In this document: positions 1 through 6,689 of the stretch, piece after piece
Layout of the letters: each line of letters starts with the position of its first letter
How positions within the stretch are numbered: position 1 is the first letter of the stretch
NCBI GenBank assembly: GCA_964402115.1
Contig: CAYOBW010000315.1
Span: 1 to 8,122 of the forward strand
Direction: 5' to 3'
DNA from: CAYOBW01 sp964402115
Lineage (GTDB): Bacteria > Verrucomicrobiota > Kiritimatiellia > UBA8416 > CAYOBW01
Length of the DNA stretch: 8,122 nucleotides
Notes under the pieces: model-generated
Databases searched by the model: none
Told to the model about the DNA's origin: nothing
What the model saw: the letters and a program-made list of their open reading frames with translations, nothing else
Position numbers and translations under genes: made by a program

Positions 1-1855
1 CGTTGATGCGGGGCAGGGTGAAGGTTGCGGGGGAGGCCGCGTCGTAGCGGCTCATCTCGATCCGCTGTTTTCCCTCGCCGAAATGGTAGTCCACCTTGTC
101 GGCGGTCACGACAAGGGGATGGGATCGCACGGTATTCCGGAAACGCTCGAACGCTCCGTGGGAGGACCTGTCACCGGCCTGGAGGAGGATGCGGGAGGTG
201 TCGCCAGGGCCGGCGAAGCTCGCCGGGTTGGCTGCCACCCGCTTTTCATCCCACTGGTAACCGCCATCCAGGAACTTCACGCCCACGAACGCCTTGCCGT
301 TGGAGGCAAAAATCCAGCCGTCCTCCTCCACCTTCTGCAGGTTGGCTCCCTCGAAACGCATGCCGAGTTTGCCGGTGCTGTAGGAACCGAAACTGCTCCT
401 GCCACAGCTGGCGATGCGCTGGAGGAGGAGCACGTTCTCGTGCTGAACGCCCCAGCAGGAATGCTGCGGCCTGCCGCCCTGGATGTCTTCAATCACCGGA
501 TGGACCTGGCTGATCGTCCCAGCGGACGGGTCATCGAAGAGCAGTCCGCACCAGCGTTTCTGGCGGGAGATGCCGGCGTACTTGAATGTCAGACCGCCGG
601 TTCCCGGATCGGGCATGGAGAGCGCCGGGTTCTGCAGGGTGCTGCCGAGGAGATAGTGAGGCGTGCGGTAGGCGTAGTTGACCAAGGCGGAGTCGGCGGC
701 GAGCCGCTGGCCCGCTTCTTCTGCGGATCGGGCAGGCTCGAGCTCCCCGAGGACTCGGTTGCGGATGACAAATGGCTCGGTTGCCGGGAAGGCCTGCTTG
801 CGCAGGAGGATCGCGGCGGGAGGCAGTTGGTAGCGGCTGGTCTCGATGACCCGCGAGTGACTGGATTCCGCGGGCTCCCCTTCGCAGGCGAAAAGCAGGT
901 TCTTGTAGGACTCGAACGCATTGGCGCCGTAATCGGCCCGGCTGCGCCCCCCGCCGCGGCGTCCCTTGACCGAGATCTGGGCCTCCTCGATGAAGGCGAG
1001 ATCGAGCAGCAGCCCGAAGCGATACCGGATGACGGCATCGGGGGCGAGTTCGTGCAGGTTGAAGAGGGCCGGCCAGGAGTATTTCTGGTAAGTGCTCGAA
1101 CCAACCTCAACCCAGAGCCCCGACCGGGCCCGGCTGCGCGGCCATTCCCGGAAGAACGTCGTGTAGGCCGCGGCATGTTCCGCAACCGTGTGCCCGTCCG
1201 CCAGCTTCCGGTCACGATAAGCCGGGTCTTCCTGCAGCAGGGCGGTAATGAGGTAGTAGTTGGGGCGCTTGTTCAGGTCGTGGTTCTCGGTGCCTAGCAA
1301 CTGGAACAGGTCATCCGGTTCGGCGTCGGCGATCCGGCTTTCCCCGCGCACCCAGAGCCAGAAGGCCTCTTTCATCGCCGTTTCTGCTTCCGGCTTCAGG
1401 CGGCCGGGGAAGTGCGGACTCTCCAAGTGAAAGAGGCAGAGGGTCCGTACGTAATCGGTGATCGAAAAGAAGGTCCATGGCGCGTTTCCGGGCTGCTCCG
1501 GCGTGGGTGCCGCGGTTTGCCCGCGTTTCCGCGTCATCTCGATGTAGTCCTTCGCCTGCTTGAGCAGGCGCTCGTTGGCCGCATCCACCTTCTCGTTCAA
1601 ATAGAGGGCCGAGAGGGTCCAAAGGTTGTCGCCCCAGATGCCGGGAGGCCAGCAGGTGTCCTTGACGATGGTTCTGCGCAGGGCCTTTTCACGCAGCTTG
1701 AGCGAGGCCTTGCGGGTTTCCGCGACGAGTGTTTCGTGGTCGGCAGGGCTTCCCGCCACCCGAAGGTCGGCAGCACGGGTCAGGGCTGGGACGACAGCAA
1801 GCAGCAGTGCGGCAAGCAGGCAGGCCGGGGGCATGGTCAAGGGGTGCGGTCTCAT
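1..1855 (-). CDS. Secreted polysaccharide-lyase-like protein, alpha-toroid plus beta-sandwich (3' end outside window)
   Basis: Reading the minus strand from the ATG at 1855, the frame stays open for 618 codons to the left edge with no stop, so the gene is partial. The start has a positively charged n-region (MRPHPL), a hydrophobic stretch (residues 9-25) and an Ala-rich cleavage area near residue 28, which indicates Sec export. Residues about 50-330 are predicted helix-rich with many Trp/Tyr (WGDNLW at 74-79, TENHDLN at 189-195, a Tyr-rich YQKYS at 256-260). Residues about 400-618 look beta-rich (GWIFASNGKAFVGVKF, residues 513-528). Toroid followed by beta-sandwich is the layout of heparinase/chondroitinase/alginate-lyase-type enzymes, and Asn191, His192 and Tyr256 or Tyr259 are candidate catalytic residues by analogy only. 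I do not recognise a named family. The upstream Shine-Dalgarno is weak (AGG), but the start overlaps the stop of the preceding small ORF as ATGA, suggesting translational coupling. Existence of the gene is firm; the enzymatic role is inference from fold impression and context. Confidence 0.82.
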   Translation of the reverse strand, partial: MRPHPLTMPPACLLAALLLAVVPALTRAADLRVAGSPADHETLVAETRKASLKLREKALRRTIVKDTCWPPGIWGDNLWTLSALYLNEKVDAANERLLKQAKDYIEMTRKRGQTAAPTPEQPGNAPWTFFSITDYVRTLCLFHLESPHFPGRLKPEAETAMKEAFWLWVRGESRIADAEPDDLFQLLGTENHDLNKRPNYYLITALLQEDPAYRDRKLADGHTVAEHAAAYTTFFREWPRSRARSGLWVEVGSSTYQKYSWPALFNLHELAPDAVIRYRFGLLLDLAFIEEAQISVKGRRGGGRSRADYGANAFESYKNLLFACEGEPAESSHSRVIETSRYQLPPAAILLRKQAFPATEPFVIRNRVLGELEPARSAEEAGQRLAADSALVNYAYRTPHYLLGSTLQNPALSMPDPGTGGLTFKYAGISRQKRWCGLLFDDPSAGTISQVHPVIEDIQGGRPQHSCWGVQHENVLLLQRIASCGRSSFGSYSTGKLGMRFEGANLQKVEEDGWIFASNGKAFVGVKFLDGGYQWDEKRVAANPASFAGPGDTSRILLQAGDRSSHGAFERFRNTVRSHPLVVTADKVDYHFGEGKQRIEMSRYDAASPATFTLPRIN

Positions 1856-2043
1856 GGATGCCTGAACAGTCTCATCGGCGGTTCCGGTTTCATATGCCAG
1901 CCCTCAGCGTCACGGCGCAAACGGGACGCGCTCTCCCTTCCGGGTGTTGTAGTTTCCGGTCCAGTAATGAGGACACGCCCGGTAGGTGCTTTGCGGAAAC
2001 CTGTTGAAGGTTGTGGTCTGGTTCTATGTTTGGTTTCGGTCAT
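1852..2043 (-). CDS. Small ORF of 63 codons, unknown, possible remnant
   Basis: This frame starts at the ATG at 2043, three bases after a near-perfect Shine-Dalgarno AGGAGGT, and ends with a TGA sharing an ATGA overlap with the downstream lyase-like gene. The 63-residue product is rich in Arg, Pro and Thr, has no signal peptide or membrane segment, and matches no family I recognise. Another minus-strand frame of the same DNA, between stops near 2025 and 1900, reads a more protein-like stretch including CPHYWTGNYNTRKGER and ends in TGA. The interval may therefore be the relic of a gene carrying a frameshift rather than a functional small gene. The evidence for translation is only the ribosome-binding site and the coupling geometry. 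Confidence 0.25.
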   Translation of the reverse strand: MTETKHRTRPQPSTGFRKAPTGRVLITGPETTTPGRESASRLRRDAEGWHMKPEPPMRLFRHP

Positions 2044-2130
2044 GGCACCTCCTGCCGTGGTTAGTTTCACTGGCTTGTGTGCGAGCCGGACTTTCCGTTC
2101 ACTTCGGTGTGTCTTCTCTCCAGCACGGCG
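1856..2130. other. Lower-GC patch between sulfatase remnant and lyase-like gene
   Basis: This stretch averages about 57% GC (48% across 1981-2040), against well over 60% on both sides. It begins where similarity to sulfatases stops (after the LPTILDAA segment, about 2127) and ends at the lyase-like start. It encodes an 18- to 19-residue non-sulfatase tail on the sulfatase frame, then the 63-codon ORF. I found no clear terminal inverted repeats, target-site duplication or transposase similarity, so calling it an insertion would be inference. It could equally be a deletion scar joining two distant sequences. Confidence 0.4.
2047..2053 (-). promoter_or_regulatory. Strong Shine-Dalgarno sequence (AGGAGGT)
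   Basis: On the minus strand AGGAGGT lies three bases before the ATG at 2043. It is the strongest ribosome-binding match I found in the window, better than those before the lyase-like gene (AGG only) and the sulfatase remnant. The spacing is shorter than usual. It either serves the 63-codon ORF or is left over from a gene whose body has been lost. Confidence 0.4.
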
Positions 2131-2804
2131 GCGTCGAGGATCGTCGGCAGGATGTCCGCCGAGGAGACGAACGCCTCGCTGACAAGGCCGGGCTGGGTCA
2201 CCCCGGGCCAGCGGAGCAGGAAGGGCGTGCGCAGGCCCGCTTCATAGCAGGTGGTCTTGGCGCGGGCAAAGGGGGGGCCGTTGTCGCCCAGGAAGATGAC
2301 GAGCGTATTCTTATCCTTGCCCAGCGCCCTGAGCTTTTCCAGCAGCAGGCCGACCCCGGCGTCGAGGCGGCGTACGGCGCTGTAGTAGTTCGCCGCCGCT
2401 TCGAGCACGGTGTCGCTCGCGACCTGCTGGAACGGCCACGCGGACACCTCGCTGGGGCGAGTCGGTTGTTCAGGTAGCCCATCCAGTTGCGCAGGGAAGG
2501 GATGGTGCGGGTCCACATAGCTCATCATCAGGAAGAAGGGCTTCGAAGGATCGGCGGAGATGAACTCTCCCGCCGCCGCCAGCGAATCGATGTTGGGGGT
2601 CTGGATGTGCTTGTCGCCGCAGCATGACAGCTGGAGGCCGAGGTCGTCCGCCACAATGAGCAGGATGTTGGGCCTGGAAGCCGCGCCGGCTGTCAGGGCG
2701 GCACCGGCGAGTAAGAGCGAACAGAGCGCAATCCCGTTGCGGATTCCTGGCGCTCGTTGTGGACGTGTTTCCATGTGAAGCATCTTTGCCACGGTTTCCC
2801 TCAT
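2067..2804 (-). pseudogene. Sulfatase (S1_8, N-sulfoglucosamine sulfohydrolase-like) lacking its catalytic segment
   Basis: The 245-codon frame starts with a signal peptide (hydrophobic about residues 24-42) and the N-terminal sulfatase signature RPNILLIVADD, with metal-binding Asp53-Asp54. After the helix ending SLAAAG (residue 79) it jumps to EFISADPSKPFFLMM, which in sulfamidase-type enzymes lies roughly 100 residues further on. The lost piece contains the CxPxR site whose Cys becomes formylglycine, so the protein cannot act as a normal sulfatase. The DPHHPF motif (98-103), GDNG metal ligands (173-176) and the KTTCYEAGLRTPF block remain. The C-terminal half is also absent: after LPTILDAA the frame reads an unrelated tail ending SGSHTSQ. 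Usual family length is about 450-520 residues. The order of motifs resembles human SGSH. Starts at 2804, 2783 and 2774 are possible and none has a strong ribosome-binding site. The start lies 32 bp after the rhamnosidase stop. Loss of function is a firm inference from the sequence; whether the deletion is biological or an assembly error is open. Confidence 0.85.
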
Positions 2805-2836
2805 TGTGCGAGTCGTTTCCGTTTTCTGTTCATGGT

Positions 2837-5800
2837 CTATTTTGCGACCTTGATGCGCACCGGCCCGAGCAGTCCGCTCGCCTGGAGAGGCTCTCCGGGC
2901 TTGGGGTAACAGGGGTGGGAGAGGTAGCCGAAGCGCTGCTCAGGCGGCAGGGCGGCGTCCGCCGCGAGGCGGTTGTGCCAGTTGTTGGCCACGCGGACCC
3001 TGAGCGAGTTCTTTCCGGTTGTCACCAGGCCGCCGATGTCGATCTCCCAGGGAGCAGTCCAGACGACGCCGGCTTCGCGTCCGTTGACCTCGACCGTGGC
3101 GATCACCCCCGCCTTGCCGAGTTCGAGGACGGTTCGCCGTTTCGTCGCGGATTCCTCGAGCGCAAACGTCGCTTCATAGACGCCCGTTCCCGAGTAGTGG
3201 CGGATAAGTGCGTCGGGATGCTTCGCCCAGTCGGCCAGGGATTCAAAGACGGTCTCGGCCGGAGCGCCCTGGCCTTGGAAACGGACCGTCCAGGGGCCGT
3301 CGAGGGTGGCCACGGTCGCGAACGCCGGCGTGTTGGAGGCGGCGCCGCCGCGGGCATCCGGGCGGATCGCGTCGCCGAAGACCACGAAGACGCTCTCCGA
3401 GGCGTCGAGGCGCAGCGGGATGTCCGTGCGCCCGTCGCGCTGGGTGAAGGCGAGGGCGTCGGCAATGGAGCCGTTGACGGCGTTCCAGAGTTGCGGTTTG
3501 CGTCCCGCGACGCGCAGCGAGGCGGTAAATGCGACAGGCCTCTCGAGGGTGTTGGCCAGGAAGTAGATCTCGTAGTCCGGCGAGCTGCGGTGCTTGAAGA
3601 CGATCCCGCCCTTGTCCCCGGTTCCGATTTTCCCGGCGCCGGCGGCGGCGCAGAGCAGCGGCGAGGAGGACGCGACCGTCACGTCAGGTTGGACGCCAAG
3701 GCCGCCCAACACCTGGCCCAGGTCGGCGTCGTGATGAACCGCGCCCTTGCCGAATCCGCGCGTCTTGACCATGCGGCCGTCCACCGGCCCCCACACCTCC
3801 TCGGCGATGGCGGCCACGGTTCGGTCGCACGCCGGATAGCCGGCAAGTGACGGGCTGGACGAGGGCTTGGGGCCGACGACGCATGCGCCGTCGCGGGCAA
3901 GGCGCCGGATGGCCTCGGCCACCTCGGGCCGCATGAGGGTTTGCTTCGGCAGCACCAGCGCCGCATAGGAGGGGCCGTTCGGGAGCACGATGCGTCCGTC
4001 CGCCACGGCGGCGCGGCGGATGAGGACATCGGAGTTGATGTAGTCGAAGTCATAGCCGTCCGGCAGTGGCGGGTCGCGCGGGCCCTGCATGGACGGAGCG
4101 TTTTCGCCGATGTAGTAAGCGACATCGATTGCCGGACGCCCGGCCTTGAGCAGGACGGCGCTGCGCCGCGTGTAGTCGATAAACGCCTTGGCAGGCTCGA
4201 ACCAGGTGTTGTGTCGGTTGAAGGCGGTGCCGAACCAGGCGGTGATGCCGGGTTTCCGCTCGTCGGGCTGGTGGATGTAGACGTGCAGGATGAAGTGGTT
4301 GATGCCGGCGCCGAACACCCAGTCGCACCGGTTCTTCAACGAGGCCGGGCTTTGCGCGAAAGTGCGGCTGGAGGTGAAAGCTTCGGCGTAGGCGTCGGCG
4401 CGGCCGTAGATGTGCGAACAGCTCGCCGCCGCGCGGCACTCGACGTCGCCCAAGGGGTCGCCGTCCTCCCAGAACTCCCCGCCGACCTGGTCGCTCATCG
4501 ATCCGTAGAGCAGGAACTCGGAGGGGAAGCCCCAGTGGCCGTAGTTCTCGAGCCACAGGCTCAGGCTGTTCTCGTTCGAGACCTCGCGTAGCCCGCCGAC
4601 GTACTCGGTGGCAATGGTTTCGGCAACAAGCCGGCGCCAATCCCAGAGAAAGCGCGTGGAGACTTCCGGGGTGTCCACCACCCGTCCGGTGAGGCAGGGG
4701 AGGAAACGCACGGGCGCATACGCGAAGCGTTGCGCGAACCTTTCCACCAGTCCGTCAGTCCAGTTCTGCGGCCCGGTTTCGTAACTGTCGGCGATGACAT
4801 ACTTCAAAGCCTTGCGGTTGGCGGGCGGCGTGCGGCGCAGGAACTCGCCGACCATGCCGTCGAAGAGGCTTCGGATGTGCTCGCGGCTCATCTTGTCCAC
4901 TTCGAGGCCGCGGCTCTGCGGGCTTGCCGGGGCGCACTGCGCGCCGACCGGGATCATGCCGGTGCGCATCACCACCCAGCGCCCCCGCGGGGCGTCCCAG
5001 TCGAGTCGCCCGGCGGCGTCCATCTTGTCGGTCAGGTCAATCACATCGGCGGATGCAACCGCGCTGCCGGCAGCCGGTTCCGGCTGGGTCTCCCAGACGT
5101 AGGAATCCCAGGGCGGGCGAACCGACGGGCTGGTCTCGCCGAGTTGCTTGCGCACGTGGTGGGCGACGACCGAGCGGCGGCTCAGCGCGAGGCCCGCGAG
5201 GGAGACGTCGCGGCTGGCGGAGAGCGTCACCCTCAGGTGTTTGGCGTTTGTCTCCGGGAAGGGAATGAGGATGGGGTCCTTGTTGCGCGGCCCCTGGTGC
5301 CCGCGTTGTTCGACATGTCGCGCAATCTCGCGGAAGGTCGTGCCGTCTTCCGATGCGGCGACCGCGCAGGTGAGGGTGTAGAGCTGGTCGAGCGGTACGA
5401 GGCTCAGGCTCTGGACCGGCGGGATGCCATCGAGGTGGAAATCGACGATGTGCGCCTTCGGCCCGATCTTGATTGAGGTCTGGGCCGAGCCGTCCAGGAG
5501 CGCGTCGAGCGACTTGAGTGTCGGCGAGGACCCTTTCACCCTCGCCATGTCGATGTCGTTCGCTTCGGCCTCCGGTTGCCGAAAGGCGATCACGCGAACA
5601 TCCTGGAACTCCTTGTCGGTGAACTTCGGTCCGGTGGGTTCCGGTTTGGAGCCGCCGGACATGGGAAAGGTCCTGATCTCCGGCACCGGCAGCGCGAGGT
5701 TGATCCGCCTTCCGCCTTCGATGATCGTTTCGCTGGCGCCGAGGTAGCGCATCGCTTGGGCGGGCTTGATCCACGGTCCGCCGGATTGCGACCAGCCGGG

Positions 5801-6187
5801 CGAGTTGAAGAAGCCGATCTCGACGCCTACGCGGTCGGCCTCCCGGACTGCCCATTGCACGGCCTCCCACCAGGCCTCGCTCATGAACGTCACCTTGCCC
5901 ACGGGCGTCTGCCAGCGTTCGTTCTGCCCGAAGACGTGGCCGATGTAGGCGCGCCCGATTCCGACGCGGGCCATCGCCTCGAGGTCCTTCGTGATGCCCG
6001 CCTTGCTGACGTTGTCGTTGATCCAATACCAGTAGCAGCCGGGCCGCGTCCCCGGGGGCGGGCTGACGAACGAGGAAGCCAGGGGCGCCGCCTCTCCCGG
6101 CAGGGCTACCAGCATGGCGATGAAAGTGGCCGACCAGCCGAGGAGGCGGACGGCTGGCAACGGTTTGGCTGGGTTACTTCTTCTCAT
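2837..6187 (-). CDS. Secreted GH106-type alpha-L-rhamnosidase
   Basis: This 1116-residue protein probably removes terminal alpha-L-rhamnose from a plant- or algal-type polysaccharide outside the cytoplasm. Residues 1-33 form a signal peptide (RR near the start, hydrophobic 14-30, cleavage near GEAA). The GH106 N-terminal block follows (PGCYWYWINDNVSKAGITKD, 49-68; GIGRAYIG, 76-83; FFNSPGWSQSGGPWI, 126-140). The diagnostic motif DSYETGPQNWT lies at 467-477, where Glu470 is the candidate acid. ENYGHWGFPSEF with Glu547 and Glu557, and GGEFW with Glu571, supply candidates for the second catalytic or calcium-binding acid. Residues about 960-1116 form a galactose-binding-like jelly roll (GVYEATF, EVNGREAGVVWTAPWEIDI, LRVRVANNWHNRL), as in GH2/GH106 accessory domains. 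Length fits the family. The ATG at 6187 is preceded by GAGG at six bases' distance and overlaps the end of the preceding broken gene by 14 bp. It appears intact and has the highest GC in the window. Rhamnose specificity is inferred from the family; the polymer is unknown. Confidence 0.92.
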   Translation of the reverse strand: MRRSNPAKPLPAVRLLGWSATFIAMLVALPGEAAPLASSFVSPPPGTRPGCYWYWINDNVSKAGITKDLEAMARVGIGRAYIGHVFGQNERWQTPVGKVTFMSEAWWEAVQWAVREADRVGVEIGFFNSPGWSQSGGPWIKPAQAMRYLGASETIIEGGRRINLALPVPEIRTFPMSGGSKPEPTGPKFTDKEFQDVRVIAFRQPEAEANDIDMARVKGSSPTLKSLDALLDGSAQTSIKIGPKAHIVDFHLDGIPPVQSLSLVPLDQLYTLTCAVAASEDGTTFREIARHVEQRGHQGPRNKDPILIPFPETNAKHLRVTLSASRDVSLAGLALSRRSVVAHHVRKQLGETSPSVRPPWDSYVWETQPEPAAGSAVASADVIDLTDKMDAAGRLDWDAPRGRWVVMRTGMIPVGAQCAPASPQSRGLEVDKMSREHIRSLFDGMVGEFLRRTPPANRKALKYVIADSYETGPQNWTDGLVERFAQRFAYAPVRFLPCLTGRVVDTPEVSTRFLWDWRRLVAETIATEYVGGLREVSNENSLSLWLENYGHWGFPSEFLLYGSMSDQVGGEFWEDGDPLGDVECRAAASCSHIYGRADAYAEAFTSSRTFAQSPASLKNRCDWVFGAGINHFILHVYIHQPDERKPGITAWFGTAFNRHNTWFEPAKAFIDYTRRSAVLLKAGRPAIDVAYYIGENAPSMQGPRDPPLPDGYDFDYINSDVLIRRAAVADGRIVLPNGPSYAALVLPKQTLMRPEVAEAIRRLARDGACVVGPKPSSSPSLAGYPACDRTVAAIAEEVWGPVDGRMVKTRGFGKGAVHHDADLGQVLGGLGVQPDVTVASSSPLLCAAAGAGKIGTGDKGGIVFKHRSSPDYEIYFLANTLERPVAFTASLRVAGRKPQLWNAVNGSIADALAFTQRDGRTDIPLRLDASESVFVVFGDAIRPDARGGAASNTPAFATVATLDGPWTVRFQGQGAPAETVFESLADWAKHPDALIRHYSGTGVYEATFALEESATKRRTVLELGKAGVIATVEVNGREAGVVWTAPWEIDIGGLVTTGKNSLRVRVANNWHNRLAADAALPPEQRFGYLSHPCYPKPGEPLQASGLLGPVRIKVAK

Positions 6188-6670
6188 TTGTAGCCTCGGT
6201 TGACTGGGGCACCCTCACCCGTATGTTCGCGTAACGGGCGGAGCGGGTGAACATGTGGCGCAGGCCGATGCGGCCGTGCGTGATCTCAGGAAGGTCCGCA
6301 TTGCGCATATGACAGTAAAGCACCTGCTCCGTGTTCGCGATTCTCAGGAATAGTTCGCGCTCCTTCTTGACAATCGTGATCTTACGCGGCACACCAGTCT
6401 TAAATAGACCAGCGGTGAAATAGTCCGGCTTGAGCGCCGTACCGTCAAGGCCTTGTTTCTCCGGCATGTAGCGGCGTCCGCGAATGTAGCTCTTGTCGTC
6501 GTTCTCCTCAAAGGCTCGCCTTCCAGCTTGTGGGACGGGCCGTAGCGCCCGGACATCACATGATCCGGCGTGACCCAACAATAGCGCCCCAGTCGCGAGT
6601 CGGGGCGGATGAGCATGGTGTATTCCGTTCACGGGGGCTGCGGCCAGACTCCTGGGCCTCGTTGGGCTTG
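6174..6670 (-). pseudogene. Concanavalin-like (DUF1961/YesU-like) protein remnant, truncated and frameshifted
   Basis: Two overlapping minus-strand frames together give one coherent protein. From about 6628 to 6515 the frame reads TEYTMLIRPDSRLGRY, then VMSGRYGPSHKLEGE. From about 6512 to the TAA at 6174 the adjacent frame continues FEENDDKSYIRGRRYMPEKQ, then an ITHGRIGLRHMFTRSARY ending. The last block resembles the C-terminus of YesU/DUF1961 and related lectin-like proteins (xGKIGxRQM, then an aromatic and an FxV strand), which are found with rhamnogalacturonan-degradation genes. Switching frames requires one base to be restored in GAGCCTTTGAGG at about 6510-6514. An in-frame TGA sits at 6629-6631, and some upstream residues (GVWPQPP) may still belong to the gene. 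No signal peptide or N-terminal half is present. The nearest ATG in the C-terminal frame (6686) is 3 bp after the esterase stop and gives an unrelated, low-complexity first 55 residues, so a 170-residue fusion product could still be made. The family assignment is moderate; the breakage is clear. Confidence 0.6.
6194..6197 (-). promoter_or_regulatory. Ribosome-binding site of the rhamnosidase
   Basis: GAGG on the minus strand lies six bases before the ATG at 6187, a good Shine-Dalgarno distance. It supports this start over later in-frame ATGs, and the signal peptide begins at this start. The site lies inside the tail of the preceding broken gene. Confidence 0.5.
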
Positions 6671-6689
6671 CGGGAAACAAAGACATTTG

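Noticed and set aside
83..1297. 404-codon open frame on the plus strand
   Set aside because: It lies wholly antisense to the lyase-like gene, whose minus-strand frame has a signal peptide and sensible protein composition. The plus-strand product has no recognisable domain. Long antisense frames are expected in GC-rich coding DNA.
1861..2066. Insertion sequence or group II intron end in the low-GC patch
   Set aside because: I found no terminal inverted repeats, target duplication, transposase or reverse-transcriptase similarity, or group II domain V-like hairpin.
1412..2182. 256-codon plus-strand frame crossing three minus-strand features
   Set aside because: It runs antisense through the lyase-like start, the intergenic patch and the sulfatase end, with no ribosome-binding site or domain signature noticed.
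2759..3850. 363-codon plus-strand frame opposite the rhamnosidase C-terminus
   Set aside because: It is antisense to the well-supported GH106 frame. Its composition (rich in Arg, Gly, Val, Asp) is typical of the complement of GC-rich codons.
5037..6026. 329-codon minus-strand frame inside the rhamnosidase
   Set aside because: It is a different frame of the same strand within the GH106 gene, extremely Arg/Pro-rich, without motifs.
6510..6516. Possible programmed -1 frameshift in the lectin-like gene
   Set aside because: The bases at the shift (GCCTTTG) do not fit the X XXY YYZ slippery pattern, I see no obvious stimulatory structure, and an upstream stop and missing N-terminus point to decay or error.
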